Notes under the pieces: model-generated
Databases searched by the model: none
Seen by the model: the letters and a program-made list of their open reading frames with translations, nothing else
What the model was told of the DNA's origin: nothing
Made by a program: the position numbers and the translations under genes
In this document: one piece after another, positions 45,564-53,839 of the stretch
Position numbering within the stretch: position 1 is the stretch's first letter
How the letters are laid out: every line of letters starts with the position of its first letter
Assembly: GCF_002367995.1 (NCBI RefSeq)
Contig: NZ_AP018207.1
Coordinates: forward strand, 3,905,083-3,969,082
Source of the DNA: Calothrix brevissima NIES-22
GTDB lineage: Bacteria; Cyanobacteriota; Cyanobacteriia; Cyanobacteriales; Nostocaceae
Direction: 5' to 3'
DNA: 64,000 nt

Positions 45564-46307
45564 ATGCCGAGGATTCTTGTCATAGACGATGACCCAGCAA
45601 TTTCAGAACTCGTTGCCGTCAACTTGGAAATGGCTGGCTACGATGTTAGTCAAGCAGAAGACGGGATAAAAGGTCAGGCTTTAGCTCTCCAGCTACAACC
45701 AGACTTAATTATGCTTGATTTAATGTTGCCCCGGGTAGATGGATTCACCGTTTGCCAAAGGCTGCGGCGCGATGAGCGCACAGCTGAGATTCCTGTGTTA
45801 ATGCTGACTGCTTTAAGCCAAACACAAGATAAGGTGGAAGGCTTCAACGCCGGGGCTGACGATTATTTGACCAAGCCCTTTGAAGTTGAAGAAATGCTGG
45901 CTAGAGTCAGGGCGCTATTGCGGCGTACTGACCGTATTCCCCAAGCAGCAAAGCATAGCGAAATTCTCAACTATGGCCCCTTAACTCTTGTTCCCGAAAG
46001 ATTTGAGGCCATTTGGTTTCATGAGACAGTCAAGCTGACTCACTTGGAATTTGAGTTACTTCATTGCTTGCTCCAGCGCCACGGACAGACAGTTTCTCCC
46101 AGCGAAATCCTGCGGGAAGTTTGGGGTTACGATCCAGATGATGACATTGAAACAATTCGAGTCCATATTCGCCACCTCAGAACCAAACTTGAACCAGACC
46201 CCCGTCATCCCCGCTATATCAAGACAGTGTATGGTGCTGGATATTGTCTGGAGTTACCAAGCCTCCCTCCCTCTGCTGAAGGAGCTTCAACATCAGTTGT
46301 GGAATAA
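45564..46307 (+). CDS. rpaA: RpaA-like OmpR-family response regulator
   Basis: 247 aa. The receiver is at residues 3-120 with acidic pocket IDDD, phospho-Asp in [13 protein letters not shown] and Lys in [11 protein letters not shown]. The winged helix is at about 140-235 ([54 protein letters not shown]). The DNA-binding half and the linker [20 protein letters not shown] agree with what I remember of RpaA, the output regulator of the circadian clock; I have not aligned it. Monocistronic. A hairpin-like TTGGCACTC...GAGTGCCAA lies 40-75 bases after the stop without a T run. Confidence 0.78.
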   Translation: MPRILVIDDDPAISELVAVNLEMAGYDVSQAEDGIKGQALALQLQPDLIMLDLMLPRVDGFTVCQRLRRDERTAEIPVLMLTALSQTQDKVEGFNAGADDYLTKPFEVEEMLARVRALLRRTDRIPQAAKHSEILNYGPLTLVPERFEAIWFHETVKLTHLEFELLHCLLQRHGQTVSPSEILREVWGYDPDDDIETIRVHIRHLRTKLEPDPRHPRYIKTVYGAGYCLELPSLPPSAEGASTSVVE

Positions 46308-46999
46308 AATCAGGATAAGTTTCCTTCTTGACCTGAGCCATAAATTGGCACTCTGTTCTGTCAAAGTTAGCGAGTGCCAATAGGATGCTGCGTCTGTAAT
46401 TGGTGTAACATAAGCAAATACTGCTTGTAGTTCAGCTCTTCATTTGCTCGCACTAACCGTAACTGCTTGTCAGTATTTCAACATTTCCAGGCGCTGATAT
46501 CCTTTGATACAGCATATTTCAGGTAAATGAGGTACGCGCTTCGGGGCATGGCAGTGCCAGTGCCCCTACAATCAACTATCGTTTCTACCTCACCAACTGG
46601 CAATCTGCTGTAACTTGTGTTTATCTAACTAACCCTCTACATCACTCTTTCTAGAAAAATCTCCAATCCTGACTTACTCAGATTTTCATCGAGCCATCAA
46701 AGTTTGAGCTTTTTATGGGGGATATGCTGCTTAAACCTAGAATAAATCTGAGTTTTACATGAATGCGATAATTTTTCTCTAAGAAGAGTGAAATAAGAGG
46801 GTTATTTTTCAGAACTTCTCTCACTGACAAATTCAAATAATTTTGTAGTGAGGAATTTAGTCCTGACTACAAGTCCTAATGATATGATTTAGGGACTTCC
46901 AAATAAGAAAAACATTCCAATCATTAACTTAGCAAGCCCGCAACTAGTAGGGGCAGGGTAACCCAACACTACTCGGTTAAGCATAAAAAATAGAAATGT
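46308..46999. other. Intergenic region after rpaA
   Basis: No supportable gene. It includes the TTGGCACTC/GAGTGCCAA inverted repeat (about 46347-46381), which may end the rpaA transcript. At about 46541-46570 is an empty GGGGCATGGCAGTGCC-type palindrome repeat, the uninterrupted form of the MITE-1 target. The rest is AT-rich. Confidence 0.55.
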
Positions 47000-47074
47000 G
47001 TAGGTTGGGTTGAGGCTTTGCGAAACCCAACATTTTCCTGGGTTTGTTGGGTTTCGTTCCTCAACCCAACCTAC
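47000..47074. repeat. MITE-3-like double-arm hairpin
   Basis: Outer arms GTAGGTTGGGTTGAGG and CCTCAACCCAACCTAC are perfect 16-bp inverted repeats. Inner arms CGAAACCCAACA and TGTTGGGTTTCG (47021-47032 and 47045-47056) are perfect too. Outside, TACTCGGTTAAG and CTTAATTGAGCAGTA may extend it. It lies between rpaA and the desaturase-SDR gene (3' side). Confidence 0.85.
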
Positions 47075-47156
47075 GAATATTCTTAATTGAGCAGTATTCA
47101 GGGGTGATCCGCCACTACAATTTGGCACAATTTATTTTGTGAAGTTCACTTGATGC

Positions 47157-48449
47157 TCAATTCACAAATTCATCGTGCTGCGCTTTTTTGCTAAACATCC
47201 GATAGTAAAGCCACGTGCTAGTTTCTTTGATAGGAAAAAGTAGATATGTCAAAGGATTTATCGTCACAATAATATTGCGGAAGTCGCGCTTGGCAAAAAA
47301 CAAAATTGCCCTAGCAACTTGTTGTGCTGACATCACCCCATAGGGATTAAGTTGGCTTTTGAAAGGCCCCAAAATTAACTTGCGAATTATACATTCCCCA
47401 TCTAACCGCTTGAGGGTGACAACTTCACCTAAAGCGCGTTTGCTTAGTTCATAAAGGGGGCTAAAGGCTGGATTTACCTCAGCTTCAGAGGTATTCACCC
47501 AAATTTCTTTAGTTGCTTTTGATTGAGGCCCTGTGACAGTGGAGATAAATATATCCATCAACCGCAATGTGGAAAAAGTGTTGACTTCATAGGAGGAATT
47601 AATCGCCTCTGGTGTGCGGTTACCATAGACATTGATTCCATGATTAAGAATCAAAATATCTACTTTTTCTAAACTCTTCTTTAACTCTGCTTCGTTACCC
47701 AATTCCCAAGGAATGATTGCGAGTTTATCTTGCGCCTGTAATTTTTCTGGGTGAGTAGTTAATGCTAAAACTTTCGCATTATGTTTGAGTAATTCAGTTG
47801 CTAATGCTTGTCCTAAGGCACCAGAAGCACCAGTCAAAGCGATGGTTTTACCCTTGAGAGATAGCCCCGTTCCTAATATGGTATCGACTAGGGGAAATAC
47901 ACCACTGTAATAGGCGTTAACATCATCAAAATGATGACGCCAGTGGTAAGAACGATTTACCCACCAAGTAGATGGAATTGTTTCTAAAGGGCCGGGGAGA
48001 TGGGTATAATCTGTGTCAATTTTACCGAGAAAATATCGGCGAGATGCACCATATAAGAAAGTAAAAGCATAAGCTACACCTAGCCAAAAGCCCATTTGGT
48101 TAACCAGTAAAGCAATTAATGTCACAACGACAACTAATATACTGGACTCAACAATATCGTTATATAGCTGGGACTCTTGATATATTTTTGGGGAAACTAC
48201 CGATAAATCCCGGCGATATGCCATGTGATGCTTGTTATGCCATTTACTCATCCAAGTAAACTGGTGACATAAGGCGTGATAGCTATCTCTGACAACCTCA
48301 GCCAACAACAGCGAGAATAATCCCCAAAGAGCAAACTGTAAGCAGGTGTTGAGCAAATCCCAATTAATCTGTAATTGGCTTTCTATGTCAGCCCAGCCTT
48401 TAGTAAAAAAATTCATCGTAATTTTTTTGTACTCGTTGTCTGTAATCAT
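47157..48449 (-). CDS. Fatty acid hydroxylase/sterol desaturase-SDR fusion
   Basis: 430 aa. Residues about 30-215 form a membrane di-iron hydroxylase of the sterol desaturase superfamily, with three histidine boxes: HALCHQF, HNKHH and HWRHHF. Residues about 220-400 form a short-chain dehydrogenase: GKTIALTGASGALGQALATE is the nucleotide loop, ILILNHGINVYG the NxG-type motif and YELSK the catalytic Tyr-x3-Lys. Proteins with this fusion are known in cyanobacteria, with untested function. It might oxidise and then reduce lipid hydroxyl groups. ATG 48416 is an alternative start. It is not HetN, which lacks the hydroxylase half. Confidence 0.85.
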   Translation of the reverse strand: MITDNEYKKITMNFFTKGWADIESQLQINWDLLNTCLQFALWGLFSLLLAEVVRDSYHALCHQFTWMSKWHNKHHMAYRRDLSVVSPKIYQESQLYNDIVESSILVVVVTLIALLVNQMGFWLGVAYAFTFLYGASRRYFLGKIDTDYTHLPGPLETIPSTWWVNRSYHWRHHFDDVNAYYSGVFPLVDTILGTGLSLKGKTIALTGASGALGQALATELLKHNAKVLALTTHPEKLQAQDKLAIIPWELGNEAELKKSLEKVDILILNHGINVYGNRTPEAINSSYEVNTFSTLRLMDIFISTVTGPQSKATKEIWVNTSEAEVNPAFSPLYELSKRALGEVVTLKRLDGECIIRKLILGPFKSQLNPYGVMSAQQVARAILFFAKRDFRNIIVTINPLTYLLFPIKETSTWLYYRMFSKKAQHDEFVN

Positions 48450-48600
48450 TCTTCATAATCTAATAAGAACGGTTTCAGGTCGAGTTGTCCAGTAAATAAA
48501 AATTAAAATGTAGAGACTTGACTATAAATAGAATATATGCATTCTCTCTGAAAAGAATCAGTTAGTGATGATTTGCGCTTAAGTACTGAAAATATATTTT

Positions 48601-49197
48601 TTAACTCACAAAACTGACCAAAATACCCAAGATTTTATCTACTGGAGGGATAGTATATTCCAATAATCCAATGGTAACGGTTTGATTTTCTAGTTTGAGA
48701 AATTTCCAGCGATCGCCTGTTGTCACCGTACCATAAATTACCGGGATAGTGCGATCGCTCTGTTCGTTAAATCTCTGTACAGCAATCATTTCGGCTACAC
48801 ATTGACCTAATCCACTGTTGAGGTCTTCTCGTTTGGCTTCAACTACCACTACCGCAGGTGCTTCGATAAATAACTGTTCGGGAGAACGACTGATTAAAAA
48901 GTCGCATACGCCACTAAGTCCGATAGAACTATCGATAGTAAAGTCATTACCCGAAAATAAGCTAATTTGCTGCTGGAGAATTTCTTTTACTTCTAACAAA
49001 ATCGGACAGATTAGCATTTCTGAGCGGGCTTTTTCGGTATTTAGCGCTAAAGCTAGAGGTAAATATTTTTCGAGAAATGAAGCCAAAAAATTACTAGGTG
49101 CAATTGATGGAAGATTATCTATAAATGTTGGTTGCTCTATGATGGTGAGGTGAAAATCTTGTTTGACACGACGGAGTGTAAAGTCAGCATAAGGCAT
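48601..49197 (-). CDS. Hypothetical protein with PD-(D/E)XK-like nuclease signature
   Basis: 198 aa. The central part reads GLSGVCDFLIS and, 15 residues later, AVVVVEAKREDLNSGLGQ: an Asp followed by a strand and E-x-K, the core of PD-(D/E)XK nuclease folds. Then come CVAEMIAVQRF and VIYGTVTTGDRWKFLKL, typical of the cyanobacterial family related to restriction-like proteins. Many copies of this family occur per genome and no function is established. Monocistronic on the minus strand. Confidence 0.7.
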   Translation of the reverse strand: MPYADFTLRRVKQDFHLTIIEQPTFIDNLPSIAPSNFLASFLEKYLPLALALNTEKARSEMLICPILLEVKEILQQQISLFSGNDFTIDSSIGLSGVCDFLISRSPEQLFIEAPAVVVVEAKREDLNSGLGQCVAEMIAVQRFNEQSDRTIPVIYGTVTTGDRWKFLKLENQTVTIGLLEYTIPPVDKILGILVSFVS

Positions 49198-49204
49198 AAG
49201 TAGG

Positions 49205-49354
49205 TCGTTACAATTAAAATGTCATTGGTCATTTGTCATTTGTCATTGGTCATTGGTCATTGGTAAGATTTTGAGGTTTATTTATACTGACTTACTTACC
49301 AATTTAAATAATATTGGCGGTACATCAATATATTTTAGAGGGCATGGCAGTGCC
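49205..49354. repeat. Heptamer array and left MITE-1 target half
   Basis: TCATTTGTCATTGGTCATTGG heptamers at 49215-49262. At 49341-49354 is GGCATGGCAGTGCC, the left half of the palindrome that MITE-1 entered. Confidence 0.75.
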
Positions 49355-49548
49355 CATTGGTGTCAACTTAAACTAAAAGCTATATACGGCGCGTGTTATA
49401 CAAAAACCCTTGCCCTCATCCCCTCACCCCTTCTCCCTCAGGAGAAGGGGAATTAAATCTCTTGCTCCCCTCTCCCTGAGGGAGAGGGGCTGGGGGTGAG
49501 GGTATAACCTATTCACCAAGAGGGTTTCACATTAAGTTGACACCAATG
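49355..49548. mobile_element. MITE-1 copy E, with near-perfect 9-bp target duplication
   Basis: Ends CATTGGTGTCAACTTAA and TTAAGTTGACACCAATG. Flanks GGCAGTGCC (49346-49354) and GGCAGTGCT (49549-49557) agree at 8 of 9 bases. Deleting the element and one flank rebuilds GGCATGGCAGTGCCATGCCC, the dispersed palindrome seen empty elsewhere. Confidence 0.9.
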
Positions 49549-49589
49549 GGCAGTGCTATGCCCCTACAATCCTTCGCATTATTTGACAA

Positions 49590-49630
49590 ACAAAAGAAGC
49601 GCTGAACGGGAAATAACCACATCAGCGCGT
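49590..49630 (-). terminator. Probable intrinsic terminator of the LLM operon
   Basis: Read on the minus strand: GCGCTGA...TCAGCGC with a 16-base loop, followed by TTCTTTTGTTTG. It lies 26 bases past the 123-aa gene. The loop is long, so confidence is moderate. Confidence 0.5.
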
Positions 49631-49654
49631 CTAGTTGTTTATTTGCCCTAATTA

Positions 49655-50026
49655 CTAAATCCAATCGCGATAAGCAGAGATTTCATTAATGCTAATCTCA
49701 AACGGCCCGCCTTTACCAAATGGGGGATAGACGCGGATTCTAGCGTTAGTGGTAAAGCGTTCTAATCTGTTGCCGAGTTGAGGTATATTGCTGACTATAT
49801 GCCAATAAGAAACGATATCGGGACAGTCAATAATTAGCATTAAGGTATTGCCGTTAGTGGTGAGATACCACTGACAATTAGCTAATAATGTTTGGGTAAT
49901 GCGATCGCAAGCTTGATAAAAGCATCTACCAATTGATTGTTCTAGCTCCAGATGTAGCATCCCATCCATTTTTGTGACTTCGTTGGGTGGTAAATCATCT
50001 GGAGGCAGTAAGGGTAACTTAGACAT
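49655..50026 (-). CDS. Hypothetical protein, third gene of the LLM operon
   Basis: 123 aa, no membrane segment. N-terminal LLPPDDLPPNEVTKMDGM, then a beta-rich part (WYLTTNGNTLMLIIDCPD) and RFTTNARIRVYPPFGKGGPF near the C-terminus. Family not recognised. Its start overlaps the end of the luciferase-like gene by 8 bases (coupled translation), so the two products probably act together. Confidence 0.72.
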   Translation of the reverse strand: MSKLPLLPPDDLPPNEVTKMDGMLHLELEQSIGRCFYQACDRITQTLLANCQWYLTTNGNTLMLIIDCPDIVSYWHIVSNIPQLGNRLERFTTNARIRVYPPFGKGGPFEISINEISAYRDWI

Positions 50027-51020
50027 AATTCCGCACCTCTTGATTGTAGCGCGTCAAACTTTCCAGGTTTTTTTGCACGTTGCAAGATGAGGGTTTAATT
50101 GCCAGCGTTCCTAAATTTAATTCATCCTGAAATAATTTGATTCTGTCTCGACAGGTTTGGACATCACCAATAATTGAGTTTTCTAGCAAATAGTCTTCAT
50201 CAAAACAAATATTGGTGCGATTGAATGTTTTATGTCCAGTAGAACTTTTCTGCATGACAACAGCCGCATTTGCTGTCATTTTTTGGCTAAATTGGCGGAT
50301 GAAAGGTAACGCTTCTGTGACTGCTTCGTCGTATGTCCTGGCAACATAAAAGAAACGAGCTAGTACTAGGTTTTCGCAACCACGAGAATTTAAGGCTCGG
50401 TATTTAGCAACAGTATTCCGCAATCTAGGCAGAGAAAATGGCGGCCCCCCCATTAAACCAAAGGAATGTTTGGCGGCAAACCCTATACCGTCATCATCGC
50501 CAGTGGCTACATATACGGGAATTTGGCGTTGCAATGGTTTGGGGTAAACTGTGAGGCGATCGCATTGATAATATTGCCCATTAAATGATACATCTGTTTC
50601 ATATAAAAGCTTTTCAATCAATGCCATTGCCTCTAGCATCTGCGGGCGAGATTCACCCATTGGTGTGGCAAAATGTTTATTTTGTTCGGGAAATGGCCCG
50701 CCTTTGGCTATCCCAAATAACAATCTGCCATTGCACAGGTTATCTAAGGTGGCTATGTCTTCCGCTACCCGAATGGGGTTATGAAACGGGAGCAACACCG
50801 CAGCTGTGCCGAGTTTAATTTTGGTGGTTAAGGCGGCTAAATGCCCCATTAACACCAACATTGAGGGGCTAAGATTGGATTCACTAAAATGATGCTCGCT
50901 TACCCAAGCTTCTTCAAAGCCTAAGCTTTCCGCCTGTTTTACCAGTGCAACTTGTTCTAAGATGGCACGGCGGGCATCCTGATGATAATTATCGTAATTG
51001 CAGAAAAGTCCTGTTTTCAT
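50019..51020 (-). CDS. Luciferase-like (LLM class) flavin-dependent monooxygenase
   Basis: 333 aa TIM-barrel protein of the bacterial luciferase superfamily. Motifs: AESLGFEEAWVSEHHFSES (conserved EHH), LTTKIKLGTAAVLLPFHNPI and EDIATLDNLCNGRLLFGIAKGG. Later IPVYVATGDDDGIGFAAKHS and a C-terminal VQTCRDRIKLFQDELNLGTL. It should use reduced FMN and oxygen on an unknown substrate. In an operon with a 122-aa gene 20 bases upstream and a 123-aa gene that overlaps its stop. Confidence 0.87.
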   Translation of the reverse strand: MKTGLFCNYDNYHQDARRAILEQVALVKQAESLGFEEAWVSEHHFSESNLSPSMLVLMGHLAALTTKIKLGTAAVLLPFHNPIRVAEDIATLDNLCNGRLLFGIAKGGPFPEQNKHFATPMGESRPQMLEAMALIEKLLYETDVSFNGQYYQCDRLTVYPKPLQRQIPVYVATGDDDGIGFAAKHSFGLMGGPPFSLPRLRNTVAKYRALNSRGCENLVLARFFYVARTYDEAVTEALPFIRQFSQKMTANAAVVMQKSSTGHKTFNRTNICFDEDYLLENSIIGDVQTCRDRIKLFQDELNLGTLAIKPSSCNVQKNLESLTRYNQEVRNYV

Positions 51021-51040
51021 TTTTGTGGGCGATCGCTATT

Positions 51041-51406
51041 TTAAGATGCAGCAACCCAATGTAACTCTAACCATAAGCGCGGATTGTTCTGCTTTAACGG
51101 CGATAACGGATCGCGTAGCAATCGCCCTGCATTCATACACACTACTTGAACTAATCCCATATTATCGGCAATTTCTCTGAGGATTTCTTTTTTAGCTTGT
51201 ACAAGGGGAAGCATTTCTTCAGAACAATAAATTCCTATGTACTGTAATCGTCTAGCTGGCCTTCCCCAAAAACAGGTAATTACCTTCACATGACAATTAA
51301 GAAGTAATTCTCCTACGCTGGGGTAATAGTGATTGACGACTCTGGTAAATTCTTTGGCTAGGATGTCTTCGGCAATCATAGCAATTGATATTTCTGTAGC
51401 GTTCAT
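51041..51406 (-). CDS. Hypothetical protein, first gene of the LLM operon
   Basis: About 121 aa from ATG 51406 (a GTG one codon upstream is also possible). Sequence includes AEDILAKEFTRVVNHYYPSV, CHVKVITCFWGRPARRLQYI and LVQAKKEILREIADNMGLVQ. No membrane segment, no recognised family. Two Cys near the middle are not arranged as a metal motif. It is 20 bases before the LLM monooxygenase start. Confidence 0.68.
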   Translation of the reverse strand: MNATEISIAMIAEDILAKEFTRVVNHYYPSVGELLLNCHVKVITCFWGRPARRLQYIGIYCSEEMLPLVQAKKEILREIADNMGLVQVVCMNAGRLLRDPLSPLKQNNPRLWLELHWVAAS

Positions 51407-51735
51407 CACGATATTAATATAACATATATTTGTCAGTTAAATGTGACATTTGGTTGTAATTCTTTAGTAAGAATTGTTAATCATTAAATCTTGATTATAG
51501 ACATACGAAAAGAGTGATATGTAAGTAAATATCACTCTTTATAAAAACTATTTACAAATCCAAAGTCAACAATATTTAATGGTCAAAAACTATAACTCTC
51601 CAGCCATGAAATAGAAATTTTAAAGATATTTATATTTATCTGGGAATATCCCAAAAAAATTGTATCTTATTTCTCATTTTTGACCATTGACCATTGACCA
51701 TTGACCATTGACCATTGACCATTGACTATTGACTA
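51407..51735. repeat. Gap with terminator and GACCATT heptamer array
   Basis: Between the LLM operon and the three-gene hypothetical operon. AT-rich DNA at 51407-51500 probably holds the LLM operon promoter. A hairpin lies at 51508-51540 (listed separately). About seven TTGACCA/GACCATT heptamers lie at 51683-51735, ending at the stop of the 103-aa gene. Confidence 0.7.
51507..51541 (-). terminator. Intrinsic terminator after the three-gene operon
   Basis: Minus-strand reading: AAAGAGTGATAT-ttacttac-ATATCACTCTTT then TTCG. The 12-bp stem is perfect. It lies about 195 bases past the 103-aa gene stop and before the LLM operon. Confidence 0.65.
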
Positions 51736-52047
51736 TTACCGAGCATTTCTTTCCGATACTAAAACTTCTGCAACCAAATGCGGTAAATCTATTAGGTCAA
51801 CATAACCCTCAGAACCGCGAATAGGCGAAATAAATGTGTAATTTGGGTCGCAAGCTCCGGTATCATAAACTTGAATAAACCAGCGATCGGGAAACCCAGG
51901 TACACTCAGTTCTACAATGTACCAACTCTCCCCCATCGGGCGAGAATTGATAACTGTAAACCAGTCTCTATCCTGTTCAGAAATATTCCATTCTGCCAAG
52001 ATAAATTCTAACGCTATTTGTCCGGCATCAGTTGCAGTTAATAGCAT
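51736..52047 (-). CDS. Hypothetical protein, third gene of a small operon
   Basis: 103 aa, acidic, no membrane helix. Residues DAGQIALEFILAEWNISEQD and SWYIVELSVPGFPDRWFIQV, ending YVDLIDLPHLVAEVLVSERN. Family not recognised, though the shape (helix then beta strands) resembles small Nostoc proteins found with CHAT or TPR genes. Two bases after the 96-aa gene, so co-translated. The 3' end is followed at once by a heptamer array. Confidence 0.68.
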   Translation of the reverse strand: MLLTATDAGQIALEFILAEWNISEQDRDWFTVINSRPMGESWYIVELSVPGFPDRWFIQVYDTGACDPNYTFISPIRGSEGYVDLIDLPHLVAEVLVSERNAR

Positions 52048-52049
52048 GG

Positions 52050-52340
52050 CTACTCCTTCGTGGAAACTTCCGCTTCAGCATCAGGTTGAGAATTTTCCGA
52101 GCCAGTTTCCGGATATAATCCTAATTGCTTGGCTAATTCTCGCCCAATAAAAAACAAGAATTTTGCACTGTCTTGATTACCTTCATGGGCAAATACTGTA
52201 GCAACTTTCAGTACTGCATAAACAAAATCAGCATCAATTAATTCGGGATTTGCTTCTAAAACTTCTGGTTCTTGACCGTTAGGACATTTAAGTAGTTGAT
52301 CGATTAAATCAAAGTACAAAACTTGACGTTCTTCTGTCAT
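52050..52340 (-). CDS. Hypothetical protein similar to the N-terminal domain of cyanobacterial CHAT/TPR proteins
   Basis: 96 aa. The order LIDQLLKCPNGQEPEVLEA, ELIDADFVYAVLKVATVFAH, SAKFLFFIGRELAKQLGL matches a helical domain I know from the N-termini of cyanobacterial TPR and CHAT proteins (LidqLLxCpxGeExeiLxanpelid), recalled not aligned. Here it stands alone with an acidic C-terminus. It is the middle gene of an operon with a membrane protein upstream and the 103-aa gene 2 bases downstream. Confidence 0.7.
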   Translation of the reverse strand: MTEERQVLYFDLIDQLLKCPNGQEPEVLEANPELIDADFVYAVLKVATVFAHEGNQDSAKFLFFIGRELAKQLGLYPETGSENSQPDAEAEVSTKE

Positions 52341-52380
52341 GATTTCCTGATGAATTTAATTGGTGTGAATTTGTCAATGC

Positions 52381-52809
52381 TTACTGCTCAATACCTTGCT
52401 GCCATAATCTTTCTAGCATTTCAACTTGTTCTTTAAATACGGCATTACGATAAACAATATATCTATCGTAAGCAATAATTCCTAGCCCCAGACATATAGG
52501 GATGAGAAAGAAAAACCACTCTAGGAATGTTGCCAATTGATATTGTTCGATAGCAGTCAATTGTTGTGTTCTGAGATTAATTCCAGAGATTTGATTACTG
52601 TCTTGAATTTGCGAGGAATCTATACCCCCTGATTTGGGAGCCAAGATTTCATTAGCTTTAAGATTATTGTTGAATTCACAAGTTAAATTCTGTGCTTTTG
52701 CTAACTCTATATGCTTGCCCCATACCATGCTAACTACTAATAAGGCTGGAGATAGGACAGCTAAAGTAATGACACAGACTGTGAGAACATTTAAAAGCTT
52801 AACTTTCAT
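52381..52809 (-). CDS. Two-helix membrane hypothetical protein, first gene of operon
   Basis: 142 aa. A hydrophobic N-terminal helix (about 5-30, VLTVCVITLAVLSPALLVVS), a periplasmic loop, and a second helix (about 93-115, FLEWFFFLIPICLGLGIIAY) before a basic cytoplasmic tail. Family not recognised. 40 bases before the 96-aa gene. No signal of exported enzyme activity. Confidence 0.66.
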   Translation of the reverse strand: MKVKLLNVLTVCVITLAVLSPALLVVSMVWGKHIELAKAQNLTCEFNNNLKANEILAPKSGGIDSSQIQDSNQISGINLRTQQLTAIEQYQLATFLEWFFFLIPICLGLGIIAYDRYIVYRNAVFKEQVEMLERLWQQGIEQ

Positions 52810-53839
52810 CTTGGTTCTCCCTTTCTAGGTATTATGCACCCAGTAAGACAATAACTTTTGTTATTTAGTGACAAAAATAGAACTGATTCGCCAAAAGTTA
52901 TCAGTTAACATTTTTGATTTTGTCGTAAGTTTATCTTGAACTAATTACTAAGCGAGGTTAGTTTAAGGCAAACATTAAGTTATAATCATAAATATAGGGA
53001 ATAGTAAATAATTGATAGAAAATTAGTATTGTAAAATACTGAAATAGTTAAATTTATGTGATTTTTAATATTGCACTCAAAGCATAAAATTTAGTCTCTT
53101 ATTTAGATAAATAGGGGGTTAAGAAGTCCCCCCTTCATCTCCAGGTTTTGCCTGTTAACGTTGGGGGGTAGAGGGGAATCTCTGCGTAAATCCTATACGA
53201 TTTATATCAGGCATATCCCTCAATAGCAGTTTAGTTGAGTGCGATCATATTTATTAAAAATATTAAACTTGTACTCAAAGCCTAGAGCTTGGATTTAGCC
53301 AATAATGCAAATTTTTTTTAGGGTATAGGTACTAGTATTTTGCAAGGAATGTCCTAGCATTTATGATTTAGGGTGCGGGAAGGTTTGTACTCAAGCTCAA
53401 ACCCAGACTGAGGGCTAATTTAAAGATATTTGTTGTGAATGAATGCCCAAAAAATTTTGTACTCAAAAAAAATATATCTTTGCACGAAAATATCTAATAA
53501 AGATAGAAAAATCAATAAAATTTTATAAAATCATCAATGTGTTATCAACAAACATAAAAAATATCCCCATTAAATCTAAAATCAAACAAATATATTAAAT
53601 TTGGCATTACCAAATTTAAAAAAGATTCCATGTGTTCACCGTTAACAGTCAACAGTTAACAGTCAAAGACTGATATTTTTACAATAACTATCTCAATGGA
53701 TACAGTTTTGTGGTTTAGTAAGAGTACATACCTCATACACTCACTAACAATCAAATATCAAGAAAATAGATACAAATTTACTGTTATAAGGAACAAATAC
53801 CTAAGTTACTACCGGATTTAGAATTTTAGGAGTTATTGA
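52810..53839. other. Long AT-rich intergenic region before cysK
   Basis: About 1 kb with no supportable gene in any frame. It has a GTTAACAGTCAAC heptamer patch at about 53638-53668. The cysK promoter should lie in the last 200 bases, before AGGAGTTATTG (RBS AGGAG, 7 bases from ATG 53840). No riboswitch or RNA gene was recognised. Confidence 0.5.

Noticed and set aside
46347-46381. Terminator of rpaA at TTGGCACTC/GAGTGCCAA
   Set aside because: Long loop and no T run, so only noted within the intergenic entry.
47157-48449. HetN identity of the SDR at 47.2 kb
   Set aside because: HetN is a smaller single-domain SDR; this protein has a membrane hydroxylase half and differs in position.
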